Positions 1 to 11,403 of a stretch of DNA of 53,248 bases are shown here, piece after piece. Position 1 is the stretch's first letter. Each line of letters begins with the position of its first letter. The translations under genes and the position numbers were made by a program. The notes beneath the pieces were generated by a model. That model saw nothing but the letters and a program-made list of their open reading frames with translations, did no database searches and had not been told where the DNA came from. Origin of the DNA: Saccoglossus kowalevskii (taxonomy: Eukaryota > Hemichordata > Enteropneusta > Harrimaniidae); the NCBI RefSeq assembly GCF_000003605.2, contig NW_003140814.1, positions 1,015,922-1,069,169 of the forward strand, given 5' to 3'.

Positions 1-11
1 AATAAATTTTA

Positions 12-1530
12 ATGTCGACTTTGCCTCATTTTTCTCCAATTCCAACTAGTAATTCTTTATATTTTCATTTTGTCGGCGAGCTTAACATTTTGAGTGAAAT
101 TCACAAACTAAATTTAAAGAAATCATGTGGCTATGATAATGTTCACCCAAGACTTGTAGTTGATTCTTTCTTGTACATCTGTCGCTCACATACCCATATC
201 ATAAATAACTCCTTTAAGCACAGAATATTTCCAAATTTTCTTAAAATTGCTAGAGTAACTCCTGTGTATAAAAAGGGCTCAACAGAAGATTTAGGCAACT
301 ACAGACCAATTTTGATACTTCCGGTTTTCAGTTAAATCTTTGAAAGTGTTGTCAATAAACAGATTATGTCTTTTATTGAGAAATTTGATATTTTGTCAGA
401 CGTACAATTCGGATTTCGCAATAAACGAAGTACAAAACTTGTTTTACTTGACCTTGTAACTGACATCACAAACCATTTAGATAAAGGATATATTGTGTTT
501 GGTATTTTTATTGATTTAAAAAAAAAGCATTTGACACTATTGACCATGATGTTTACTTAAAAAATGAAGTCTTAGGGATTTAGAGGGATGGCATATGATT
601 GGTTCAAAAGTTACTTGTCAAACAAGAAACACTATGTTAAAACTAACAATACAGTTTCAGAAAAGCTTGAAAATAAATGTGGTGTTCCCCAGGGCTCAAT
701 TATAGGCTTTTTACTGTTCTTGTTGTACATTAACGACATTTGTAATTCTACTGATGTCTTTAGCTTTAAACTGTTTGCGGATGATATAAGGATGTTCCGC
801 TTCTTTAATTCTCGTCAAATTAATTTGTCTGACATTCAAGGTGAATTTAATAAAGTTATATTATGGTGTAAGTCAAACAAACTTACCATTAATGCAGATA
901 AAACTATTTTCTCCATTTTCAAAACAAATAGAAGAGAAGTAAAAATCACAAACAGTTTAAAAATTAATACTATTTCTTTGAGTCAGGTCGAGTTTTTTTA
1001 GTTATTTGGGCGTTCTTCTTGATCTTGTGTTCCTAAATCAATCAATCTTAGTAATGATTTATAACTCACTTATTTTACCAAATTTGTCATATTGCACAGA
1101 AGTTTGGGACCATACTTATGAAACAACCCTTAAGCCACTATTTATTCTACAAAAAACGAGTTGTGAGGCTAATTAATTGGTCAAACTTTTATGATCATTC
1201 CAAACCACTCTGTAAAAATATAGGTATATTAAATATCTTTGTAAGTTACAAACAGGAATTTTATTTTTTGATCTGAAAAATAATAATCATGCGAGATGTG
1301 TGCTAGATTATTTTGACCCAATTCAGCACTCGCACAGTACAAGATCTGTAGAAAACGCAAACTTTTTTTTGGAAAGGAAACGTTTAACTCAAAGTCAACA
1401 CAGTGTAATTCATTAGTAGTACCTTATTCTGGAACTCATTGCCAGTGTCATTAAAAATATTACCTCTCGATACAAATTCAAACAAGGTCTTAAAAAGTAT
1501 CTCTGTAATAAATAACCCAGTATTGACTTC
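12..1530 (+). mobile_element. Degenerate LINE ORF2 (reverse transcriptase), cut at the left edge
   Basis: This is the broken reverse transcriptase of a non-LTR retrotransposon, which would copy its own RNA into DNA at a nicked target. Three pieces in different frames follow one another. At 12-335 is the fingers region, with K-S-x-G-x-D, a KKG motif and NYRP. At 366-560 is the part with the F-G-F-R motif. At 588-1001 is the palm, with VPQGS and the catalytic box as FADD. From about 1040 to 1530 the reading continues with many stops through a segment like the post-RT region of CR1/L2/Daphne-type elements (C-T-E-V-W, L-Q-K). Frameshifts and stops separate every block, so it is a pseudogene. The endonuclease domain would lie left of the window. 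The clade is not certain. Confidence 0.88.
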
Positions 1531-1775
1531 TATAACAACTGTCACTCTCATGACTTTTATGACATATTTTTGATCAGTTTTAAGTATTCTTATACATAAC
1601 CTTTGAATATTTGTAAGAATATTTCTGATAATTTGACTAGTTTATAATTAGGGTAGGAACATGATGTTTCATTAGCTCTTTTTGAGCTATTTATCATGTT
1701 CCACACCATAATGACAAAGCATTATGTATTTAGCAAGTATCCTATTGTAATATACAATACAATATATATATATAT
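1531..1775 (+). mobile_element. Probable LINE 3' untranslated end with hairpin and TA-rich tail
   Basis: The sequence after the LINE coding remnant contains a 10-bp perfect stem (GGAACATGAT at 1656-1665 paired with ATCATGTTCC at 1693-1702). It then runs into a short repetitive tail of TACAATA and TATATA. A 3' stem-loop followed by a simple-repeat tail is usual for this class of LINE and marks where its own RT would start copying. The exact end of the insertion is not clear. Confidence 0.55.
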
Positions 1776-3808
1776 CATTCTCAAGAAAGTGGTGCCAGGG
1801 ACCAAATTTCACCCAAAACGTTTTGTATAGACTCAAAATCCAGGTTGGTCACCTTGTCTGTCAGACTACTACACTACAAACGCAACATGCAAATTTCATG
1901 ACCTATTGATGACATTACAAGTGATGCTTGTCGGGTAATCACCACGAAAGGACGATATTCTTCAATCGTCTGAATTAATTAACCCGATACCAGTTTCCAC
2001 TTCCAAATACAATATATCAGTTCGTCCAATACAATGACATGGAAACTTCTCTTCAAATGATATTCACATAATATGCAAATATATTTCATAATGAGTAAGG
2101 CATATTATTTCCGTCAATTTTGAGCTAACATTTAAATTTAAATTAAATTGTGGATGTGTGCTTCGCTCACACAGGTAGACCAACACCATTCAGTTAGTAA
2201 ACACGTCAAAAACATAACTGTCATAACTGTGTATGGGTATTTGCGAACGAGATTCCATTGAAATCACGCGAGACGAATTATGATACTTTGTGACGATATT
2301 GTATACAGCACACACTACAAAAAAATCATATACAATATGATTTGAGACGAGGCCTCAACATTACTTTCACAAAGTCTCCCACTTGCATCTGTATTCTAGC
2401 AATGTACGTTTGTCCCGAAATGTCCTGTGATTGACTGAATGTTAGACCTTATAAAATGCCCTACATTTCCTACTATACATAGCATAGATTAGTTAAGAAG
2501 ATTGTAACCAAAAGCGGAAAAAAACGGAAAGATGAGATCCAACTGAGACGTACTTCAATAGCCAATCACAATTATTATCTGATTGGGCAATTCATTCGTT
2601 TGTTGTAATGCACGTGCATATTATGTATATATCACAGTACCTGTAATTTACTGCTCGAGACATTCAGTCTCTCGCTAAGTAAGAATGTCAATTTAATTGT
2701 TTTGTGTCTGTAGATTAAATGTTTCAACAACGAAGTACACCATGACAAGCTGAGTGCTTGCTTCCTTGATATCGTGCGCTGAATAGATAACATTATTTTC
2801 ATCTAACATTCACGCCGTATATTTACTTTCACCGGTATGTCGTCGAATACAGCTTTGGAAGATTTATACTAGTCCCATCCAGGATGTGTTTACAACCAAA
2901 CTGTACAAATAGAATACCCAAAACTAGATGTCGTAATCCGGTTGCCAATATGCGTTAATCGAAAAACAAACAATTATATACATATACTACGCCATATTTC
3001 AACTTAGCAGAAACCCGTATACAAGGGATAGTTAATTATTAGATCTTTTGTTTAACTCATTTGATACCAAAATTGTATACTATGAATACCAAAATTTAAG
3101 CCAACCAAGAACATGAAACGGTATAAAAACGAATAGTGAACGATTAAAGTAGAACACAGTTAGTAATGCAAAAGGATCACTCTACATCTCAAATTAAATA
3201 CAATGATCCTCATCTTCTGGAAGAAAATGATCCTCAAAAACAAAATGATGCAACACGCAGCGAATTAGTAATTACAAAAAAATCAGACTAGTCTCTCATC
3301 AAATCGTTCAATTCGACCGAATCTCAACACAAATGATAAACTACCAATAAAGGTTTATGTAAATGTCTCGAAAAATTAAGATGTACATTTAAAACATGAT
3401 CGAAATTATAATGTAAATCGGTCTATTTCAGAATAGAAATAGTTTTTGTTTTTGTTTTCGAAGAAACCCTGTCATGAATGAACAGTTCTAAATTACACTA
3501 ATTTCAGGATCCGTTTTTCTCCGCTGTGCCATTAACGTTCGTCACAATTACTCAGATTATACGTAACTCTGACGATAGTGTTTCTTTTGAACCGCGTAAT
3601 ATCGTAAACATCTACAACTAAAAATGTTCCATTTTATATATTATACACAGAACTTGAAAACACATAGTCACGTTCTTGACATAGTCCATATAACAAGACT
3701 CAGTTTTTCACGAGGATAATTAAACATTAGGCATATGCTCTGAAAACAAGTACATTCAAGGTAATTACCACGTGTCATTCATCAGTCACCGCGATAACTA
3801 ATACGAGT
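1776..3808. other. Intergenic, no gene recognised
   Basis: I see no coding potential in this AT-rich stretch. A palindrome around CACGTG (2608-2619) lies just before a TATA-like run near 2623-2631, which could be a promoter or an LTR fragment. No downstream ORF supports either reading. Confidence 0.6.
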
Positions 3809-3940
3809 TTAAGGCGCGGTGGTCGTCGCGCAGCGCGTGTTTGAATTCCATGTAAATAAACAATGTATTTAACACGCGTTGTATACGTCGTTATGAGTCC
3901 CATATCGAATAGACGTGACACGACGACCACCGCCCTTTAA
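3809..3940. mobile_element. MITE with TTAA ends (copy 1)
   Basis: A 132-bp non-autonomous element with TTAA at both edges (3809-3812 and 3937-3940). It has inverted ends: TTAAGGCGCGGTGGTCGTCG at the left against TTAAAGGGCGGTGGTCGTCG read inward from the right. TTAA target use is typical of piggyBac-type transposons, so a piggyBac-like transposase could have mobilised it. No coding sequence is present. A second copy at 22901-23037 shares the ends and an internal TTGTTTATT core. Confidence 0.8.
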
Positions 3941-6110
3941 TTAAAACGCCACTGTCGCCGTATAACGTCAATATGGGTCCTATGCGATGTATACAATGAC
4001 GTGCAAGACACATTTATTTGCATTGAATTATTGTATTGCATTTTTAATTTTCATATAGTAGAATAGTTTATTATATACATATATAGAGTGTTTTTTTATT
4101 AAAGCATTTGTTATCATTGTACGTGTAGAGTTTATTATGCGACTAACAACATATAATTAACCCAACCAACCGGCAAATCTACCAACGCGCGATCGGCACT
4201 TAAATGACAAGCACTCTTTTGGCGGATCGCAAAATGTTTATTGATTCTACTGGTACTTTTCTAAATGTGGTATTTTATATACTAGTATATATATATAGCA
4301 CTCGGATATCAGCCATTTTATCATGCCCGTGTCATAAAAAAACTGATGTTGTCTCCGTCATACTAAACATACTGTGCTTACAATAACTTGATCAATTCAT
4401 TTCAGATTATCTTGAACTGTATATATCCAACCAATCAGATAAATTCACAAATATCGTATGACTCATTTCGTATTCAAAAGAACTTTAAAATCGTTATTTG
4501 TTTATTGTAGAAATGCGTGTACATAAACAAATTGAATAATTATCACATTTCATTTGTTTATAGAAAAGAATGACTCATTCATTTACCAATTGCCCAGGTT
4601 ACGTCAAAATCTCGTATTTAAATCAAAACTTGGTCGGATTACCACGTTTATATAATTACTCTAATGTAATAAATTTTGAATACATGTGCACATGCGCATT
4701 ACGTAGAGTTAATCGCACGAATAGCCGTGCTGTTTTATGTGTAACAGCCACACTTATGTTCAGCATATTGTAAACGTTATGACATGCCTGACACTAACAA
4801 GTGTGGGAATTGCGTGTGCAAAACTGTTATTACTAATGTGCATAGGATTAATAATCTGAATGTGAAAATAACTGTGGCGATTACTAATCTACATAAAAAC
4901 AAAAGACCAAGTGTGAAGCTACAGGAAACACTTGCGTGACCAAAGCTATCGGTCAAATGTCAATAGTGGTACACAAAATACAAAGTTGCAAAGATAGCGA
5001 AGTTGGTAATATTACCTGGGAAGACTTAAAGTGGAAGTCAAAGCTAGTAAAGTTACGTAGCATGTAAGCAACGGTGATTGCAATATTGGTGAAATTACTG
5101 TAAGCTGACGCGCGCCTCACCACGCCTACCCTACGCCGCAAATAACCGCCTTAAAACAGCACAAAATAGCGCGTAAGGAAACAATGACCTTATAAGGGAC
5201 TAGATGGATATGCGCAAGTCGAATTAATGACGTCACTAACAACATCCAGAAATTATTACTGCACACATATAAAATCAAATATTTCAGAATGAGGTAAAAT
5301 ACCCGATACAGCATTGCCCTATTGGTGGATTGTTTCATTGCTATTTCACATTTACATGAATTGTTTCCGTGGCGTCAATTTTCTAAATATTTATCTTGTT
5401 CGTGGTCTATATAGCCAGTCTTTACATCGCAGCAAGGCTGGTGCACGCGGGGGTCAGGGTAGTCTGTCAACCACCGGGATACAATGTAAAGTCAAGACGT
5501 AATTTCGAAATACATTTCTACAACGTGGTGAACCAGTTATATATATTCGATCTAGCACGAGGTCCAAATACAGCCTTGTAATGAGTTTGTCGTTTCCGCT
5601 CATATCTTGCACTATTTTTGTCGTGCCATGTTTTTCTTATATGCCTCACTGATTCAAAATTGGAAAAATTAGTCTCAATCATGATTTGACAGCCATGAAT
5701 GTTGACAAAACTCAACATTTCCGCTTGATCTTTTTGCCTGGTCATGCGTATGCAAATTGTTACATTTGAATAAACACGTGTGACTTAACGAGTTGAAACA
5801 TATATATGCGAATGGTAGGCTAACATCTGATATTATCTTATATATTTTCAATGTATTTTGTTTTTAAACAACGTTCACCTCAACTTTCGTGAAACAGCGG
5901 CAAGAGTTAGTGCGCACCACCGTTTCATGAATATTCATATGGTCCCCTGGGATATATGTATTGCGTACGACCCGAACTGGCAGACGTGGCTGCAGTAGAT
6001 GTGCATTTTCACGTGAATGACTCTTATTGTGCATTGCAAGTATCGTCACCATCAGCACCGCCATTTATGGTCGGACTTACTATACCTGTCAATAAGTTAG
6101 CGCAACCACC
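3941..6110. other. Intergenic, upstream of the first GPCR gene
   Basis: No gene is recognised. The short ORFs here have no recognisable domain. A perfect CArg-type box CCTTATAAGG is at 5188-5197 and a perfect CRE palindrome TGACGTCA at 5228-5235, about 0.9 kb upstream of the GPCR start. No clear TATA box is visible next to the coding start. Confidence 0.55.
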
Positions 6111-7067
6111 ATGAACAATACCACTATTGATGCCGCCACTGAAACAGGTCGCGTCGACTTCATCGGCGTTATTTATTGTATCATTGCAGTGCTCGGTATC
6201 ATTGGTAACTCTCTAGTCTGTGTCATATTTGGACGAAATCGCAAGAAATTCCACTCATTGACTCATTATTTTATTCGTCACCAATCTTTCATTGATCTCA
6301 TCAGCTCGTGTGTGTTTCTTGTGACGCAAATTGTATATGTACATAACCCAGGCGTACTTGGCGGGGTGGTCGGTGTACTGTACTGCAAAATGTGGTATTC
6401 GCGGGCTCTGCTATGGGGGTTTATGACGACATCTAGTGCCAATTTAGTTGTCTTGACGATCGAGAGGTACATCAGCGTAGCCCATCCAGTTTTTCATCGC
6501 AACAAATTCACTGTCAATAAGGCAATTCTTGTAATGGTGCTAGCTTGGGTGTACGGTCACTTCCCCCATGTAGTTTACGGAACATGGTCTTTTAACAGCA
6601 GCGACGGTGAATGCGTTGCTATGAAAACAACCCGTGCCTTCCGAGTCTACACCGGCATCACGTTCTTCGTCTGTCTGTATCTGCTGCCAATCGTCACCAT
6701 GACTATATGCTACATCAAAATATGGATGGTATTGCGAGTGAAAACCAATCCTAGTGACGAACATGTCGACAACAGGACGAAAAAGATGGAAAGAATTCGA
6801 AGAAATGTTATCAAAATGTTACTGATTGTTGTCATCTCGTTTGTGATATGTTGGTCGCCGAATATATTCTATGTTAGTGTGTTCCATCTTATTTTGGACA
6901 ACTACGTGGACTTTGAGAGCGAATTCTACAAATTCACCGCTATGATTACTTTTTGTAACATGTGTATTAATCCTTTTATTTATGCCGCGAAGTACGAGGA
7001 GTTCCAAAAAGAGTTGAAATTTTGTTGTAGAAATCATAACATCCTGACCAATAGCGTGAGCATGTAA
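6111..7067 (+). CDS. Intronless class A G-protein-coupled receptor, orphan, neuropeptide-receptor-like
   Basis: A seven-transmembrane receptor of 318 residues expected at the plasma membrane, signalling through heterotrimeric G proteins. Two overlapping N-glycosylation sequons lie at residues 2-5. TM1 (about 17-40) carries the conserved GN pair (32-33). Asp62 is the TM2 sodium-site residue. Cys92 and Cys168 can form the TM3-ECL2 disulfide. The TM3 end reads E-R-Y (118-120), a common variant of DRY. TM5 has Pro193, TM6 has C-W-S-P (247-250) and TM7 has NPFIY (287-291). Cys305-Cys306 follow helix 8 and may be palmitoylated. The ATG sits in a CACC context. Both ends are complete and there is no intron. 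The paralogue at 12595 shares TM3-TM4, TM6-TM7 and the K-Y-E-E-F-Q-K-E-L helix 8. The ligand is unknown; galanin- or allatostatin-A-type receptors are the nearest family by feel. Confidence 0.95.
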   Translation: MNNTTIDAATETGRVDFIGVIYCIIAVLGIIGNSLVCVIFGRNRKKFHSLTHYFIRHQSFIDLISSCVFLVTQIVYVHNPGVLGGVVGVLYCKMWYSRALLWGFMTTSSANLVVLTIERYISVAHPVFHRNKFTVNKAILVMVLAWVYGHFPHVVYGTWSFNSSDGECVAMKTTRAFRVYTGITFFVCLYLLPIVTMTICYIKIWMVLRVKTNPSDEHVDNRTKKMERIRRNVIKMLLIVVISFVICWSPNIFYVSVFHLILDNYVDFESEFYKFTAMITFCNMCINPFIYAAKYEEFQKELKFCCRNHNILTNSVSM

Positions 7068-7850
7068 CACAAATTTACATATTCATTTACATATATTTAA
7101 TTTGCATACATGCTAATATAATTATGTGTTTTAACGACGTGGATATAAACTGTATATGGCAACACATACTCCCGCCTCCGCATTTTAATTATACAATCAA
7201 TTATACATATATAATGTAATTAGTGTATTAAATTGTATTTTATTCATTCAACTAATCATTTAAATTGATTGAGTTATAAATCATTGTATTTTTTTTCTCC
7301 AGTGCGTGTGGTGTCGGGTCATGTATTGTTCACTCCATCATTCAGATCATTAGTAGTTTAAATATAGCAAAGGTAATCTAACTGAGACTTTGCATACCCT
7401 CACGGGACTATTTCGTTACAAATGAAGACGCGTGGGTATGCTTGTAGATCCACAGTTAATTATATTGCGATTCGTGATCTCAAATATAATATAAATATAA
7501 TGATAATTGAGATCACTGTAGAATACCGATATAAATTATGGTAATGACAACGTAGTAGCATGCAATGCAGTATTTCAGATGACATACGTCGTTATAGATG
7601 GCAGCATTTTATGGTGTACCTAGTATACGGCAAGTATAGAAACACGCTCAATATAGCAGTATACTGTTAAGCCCAAAACACATATACACAAAATAAATAT
7701 TTTAAATTGAACCCAATAGCACACCATTATATTGGTAATCACACAAATAATTTTTAGAAATTTTGTTATGTGTACTGTCAAACTATACTATAAGAAATCT
7801 AAAAATTGTGCCGAACCCATAAATTACGATACATTCACTATTACACACAT
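7068..7850. other. 3' flank of GPCR 1 and intergenic DNA
   Basis: AT-rich, no gene recognised. I see no convincing AATAAA close behind the stop codon, so the transcript end is unplaced. Confidence 0.5.
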
Positions 7851-7852
7851 TA

Positions 7853-7892
<40 letters not shown>

Positions 7893-7894
7893 TT
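7851..7894. repeat. (TAA)n microsatellite, probable LINE tail
   Basis: About 14 ATA/TAA units in a row. It lies just beyond the 3' side of the minus-strand LINE fragment that begins near 7960. L2/CR1-type LINEs end in short tandem repeats, so this may be the element's tail rather than an independent repeat. Confidence 0.85.
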
Positions 7895-7959
7895 ACTTAT
7901 TTACTAACCGATCCATAGCGCATGACATAAAAACTACAACTGTAACATAGAAAGAATAA

Positions 7960-8760
7960 TATAATCATTACTATTGTTCAATTTCTTTACATGTTTTGGT
8001 AGGGCATTCCGTAAATATGGTCCGCATACAGCAAATGCCCTATCACCGCATGCTTCTAGACGTGACATTGGAACTGCAAGTAGGTTTAAAGATTTTGTAC
8101 AAAAATGACCTTGTAAACTAAAAACAATAATGTATATACAAACCGATCCTTTGCTGGAAGAGAGTTAGAGAAGAAAGTGCAATATGGTCATATTTTCTTT
8201 TCTTCAAAACATTTTTTAGTTGCTGCATTCTGTTCCCTCTGCAATTTAGATAATTAGACATTCGGTGTACCATGATACAATAAAGTATTACAGTAATCCA
8301 GCCTCGATCCCACAAGAGTATGAACAATACTCTCGGTAGTTTTTGTTGCAGATGATAAAATTACGATATTGTTACCTGAATAATATGGCTTGCCATATTC
8401 AAATGTTTATCAAATACCACTTCCATTTCAGGAAAATCAACTTTAATTTCTTAATTTTCTGTGGCATGACAAATACTAAAATATCTGTTTACTCAAGTTT
8501 TAGTTTATTGCAAAACATTCAATCTTTCAATTAACTGACATAATCTTAAGATTAGTTAGAGCTAAGTCACGATCATATACTGAGTTTGGTTGAAATGTAT
8601 AACTGGGTATCATTAGCATGGAGGTGATTGATAGTCCATGATGTTCTATAATACTACAAAGTGGGAAAGTATACATGCTAAACAAAAGCACCTAACCCCG
8701 ACGAACACCATATTTTAACATTTTCATTGGGGATGTTTGTATAGTACCTCTTACAAGCTA
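7960..8760 (-). mobile_element. LINE reverse transcriptase fragment, L2/CR1-like, heavily mutated
   Basis: Read on the minus strand with frame changes, this holds an RT palm and post-RT region. Near 8710-8690 is a decayed G-V-P-Q-G motif (seen as GVRRG followed by a stop). Near 8620-8600 is the catalytic box as H-A-N-D-T-Q-L-Y, where L2/CR1 elements have Y/H-A-D-D-T-Q-L-Y, so a catalytic Asp is lost. Near 8300-8250 is S-R-L-D-Y-C-N-T-L-L-Y, a hallmark of this group. Near 8060-8000 is C-G-D-R-A-F-A-V-x-G-P-Y-L-x-N-A-L-P, the usual C-terminal block. Only the second half of ORF2 remains, as expected of a 5'-truncated insertion. Confidence 0.85.
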
Positions 8761-10350
8761 CTCAGACCATGTCAAGTGATAACGAATCACTTTTAAATAC
8801 ACTCGCATGGACATCCTCATGCGGTACATTGTTAGTAGGAAAAGAAACAAAGATGTGTTTTTTTCTCTCTTTGCCGTGCACACATCGAGATATTTTTATC
8901 TGTTTTATGGGTCGGATTAATACACACAATTTCATCAATATTTTTCAATGCAAATATGCACAGCTATGTTTATTTTAAGTTGTCTATGCATGAATGATCA
9001 AACTGATACTTATAGTCTGGTCTTCATATCCTTGATTGCTTATTGAGAAATGAATGAATAATAAATTGGTAGTATTAAAAGCCCAAATCAATTTCCTAAT
9101 TTTAATCAGATGGAAATAATATATTAATTTTCGAATGTTGTTTGAATGGCGAATTAATAACATCCACATTATGCGTTCACATCTCCTAATAAAAACTAAT
9201 AGACATGCGACATAGCTGTGCTCAGCAAATTTTAATTGAATTATTGCAGTCTATACACGACAACGAAAGCCTTGAAGGCTTACAAGTTATAATGACGCTG
9301 TTTTTTTAAATATATTTGTGAATTAGTATTAGATGTACAGTACAATTCCCTCTGAAGGCTGCCACAGATGACGCTATTCACACGTATAGTAATTACACTT
9401 CACCAATGTGAGCACGCCTCTGAATATATATATATAACTGTAATTCATTGTTATATTTATTTATCATCAGTTTACAATGGAACAGTTCAATAACTTGAAA
9501 TCAAACATATGATATACTACATGGTTAAAATAGCGACATTTATAAACCTGGATATCAATGCATACAACCATAGACCTTAGAAAGAGAGGGACAGGCAACT
9601 GGATTATAAAACAAAGGATTTCACGACATCCGGCGTGCAACGTGGGTTACTACAGTTATAAACAAATGACCAAGCTAAGGAAGCCGTATGTCGTCACTCA
9701 CAATCAATCGGCCGCGCAGTTTGCAACACGTCTTTCAGTGTTTGTGCTCATTACATTGAATTTTTAATTTCAATACAAGATCCATTTTTTGTACTGGTTA
9801 TTAGGTGACACTTAATATATGTAGAGTTACAATTCGTTTTTTTGACAAATGGTTGAATAATACTTATCCTGCGACTGGCACATTTTCGCCCGTTTTCGGG
9901 AAAATAAAAACACTTGTTGTTTGCATTATCGTATTTTCACTTAAATCATACTATTTTCAATGATACTCGCGTATTTTAGTTTTGCTAGTCTATATTTTAA
10001 AATCGTAATTCTGAAATTTTCGAACTGTCTGAAAGGCCGTCTGGACAGACAGGACTCGTCCAGATTGTTTTTAGATCGCTGTATTTTTCTCTTTCTAAGG
10101 TCTATGATACAACATAGTACATACGTGATATTAGGTGTTTCTCAAAACGAGAATGAGCTCATCATCCAACAGTCTCATTTTGAATTTGATGGTCTCGATC
10201 ACACAAATGACATCGTTGTTTTCTGATATCCTAGTTTTTATCCATAAGCTCGCTCATATCTGCAATTAAATTGTTTAAAAGTACAAGTTGTTCTTCCTTG
10301 ATTTCAAATTCGGCATACTAAACTACATTAGTTCATATATTACATTATGC
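8761..10350. other. Intergenic, no gene recognised
   Basis: Short ORFs with no recognisable domains and AT-rich sequence. Nothing else supportable seen. Confidence 0.5.
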
Positions 10351-10408
10351 GAATAAGTAATGTAATACCCTGTCGCATACGACTTGTTTACCACTTCCGT
10401 GTGACTGA

Positions 10409-10580
10409 GAATGTTCTAGAACCGTACTGTGTCTGGGTGGAATTTTTAGAAACTGGTTGAATAGGTAATGGAACATTCTAGAAATTTGTAGTAAGTTCCA
10501 GACTCATTATGTATGCTGATGTAATGGTCTATTTATAGACAGTGTGGGTATATATAGGGGAGTTGTTCAGCACTGAGTTC
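10409..10580 (+). promoter_or_regulatory. Heat-shock-type promoter: two perfect HSEs and a TATA box
   Basis: Two perfect three-unit heat-shock elements (GAAnnTTCnnGAA) lie at 10409-10421 and 10471-10483. A TATATATA box follows at 10549-10556, with an initiator-like TTCAG at 10566-10570. Trimeric HSF binds such elements, and this spacing resembles inducible hsp promoters. No heat-shock protein ORF follows: the first ATG in the presumed transcript (10664) opens only 16 codons. It could drive a non-coding RNA, a gene whose coding exon lies beyond an intron, or be part of a solo LTR. The element match is direct; activity is inference. Confidence 0.6.
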
Positions 10581-11246
10581 AGATCGGAGATCTCGTTGAA
10601 TTGTGTTGGAGTTTAAGTATTTAGTTATTGGAGTTTTGGAGTTTTACCGAGTTATTGTACTTGATGTTTGCAGAGTATAATAATACCAGTACCAGTCGAA
10701 ACCTCATCTTTTGACTCCGTGTTCGTATGTTATCATCGCCGCCAGGGAAGTCTTTATGTCACTGTTGCCATTTTGGTATTTGTACCATCACACCTGTACT
10801 ATACCAATTACGGTAATATTACGTTGCGTGTGACATACCCATACGTTGGATAACAATATTACTGTAATGGCAAGAAAAAAATTTGCAATATTGAATCATT
10901 TTTTTTTTGTAATGTTAATCATATTAATATTTAAAGTAAACTTGTTTAGATATTAAATTTAATATACCGAATTCGCACTGTAATCTAAATTTGATTTGCA
11001 TATATCACTGAAATATAATTAGAATATAGGTAATTAAGCATCGATCGTTTTTTACCATTTTGCGACAGAATACTGCTTCATTTGTTTTATGGATTCAGGA
11101 TTAGTCTCTCCAAGTTCTAACATTATTTCCGGTTCGAATATATTTTGCATTCGTAATACATAGATATAAACGTAGACTAATACGTGTATTTGTTGACTAG
11201 GTAGCGTAACGTTCAGTACTGGTACCGTACATATGATAAGAGGTAC
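10581..11246. other. Possible untranslated leader of the HSE promoter, then intergenic
   Basis: No coding domain is seen. The sequence after the TATA box is purine-rich (GGAGTTTTGGAG repeated) and then AT-rich. No gene is recognised. Confidence 0.4.
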
Positions 11247-11251
11247 GACAT

Positions 11252-11398
11252 CATGGGCGGATTTAGAGGGTGGCGAGGGGACCGCGGCCCCCCTATTTTT
11301 AACAATCAAGAACAGGGCTTCGAGCCATCGGCGCTCGCGAACTTGGCCATCGGCCAACTTATCGGCCCCCCTATTCCAGAATCCTAGATCCGCCCCTG
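11252..11398. mobile_element. 147-bp MITE with GGGCGGAT terminal inverted repeats
   Basis: The ends CATGGGCGGATTTAG and, read inward from the right, CAGGGGCGGATCTAG are inverted repeats. GACAT is duplicated directly at both edges (11247-11251 and 11399-11403). The interior is GC-rich (several GGCCCCCC runs), unlike its surroundings. The end sequence CAGGGGCGGATC is widespread among animal MITEs often attributed to hAT transposons, but hAT elements normally make 8-bp duplications, so the superfamily is uncertain. The short ORFs that cross it on both strands are not genes. Confidence 0.78.
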
Positions 11399-11403
11399 GA
11401 CAT

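Noticed and set aside
10664-10853. Small protein encoded behind the heat-shock promoter
   Set aside because: The true ATG opens only 16 codons. The longer reading needs a TTG start, which is not credible in an animal mRNA.
10350-10870. The heat-shock-element region as a proven solo LTR
   Set aside because: TGTAAT flanks both sides, but the ends are not TG...CA and no second copy is in the window, so I could not establish borders.
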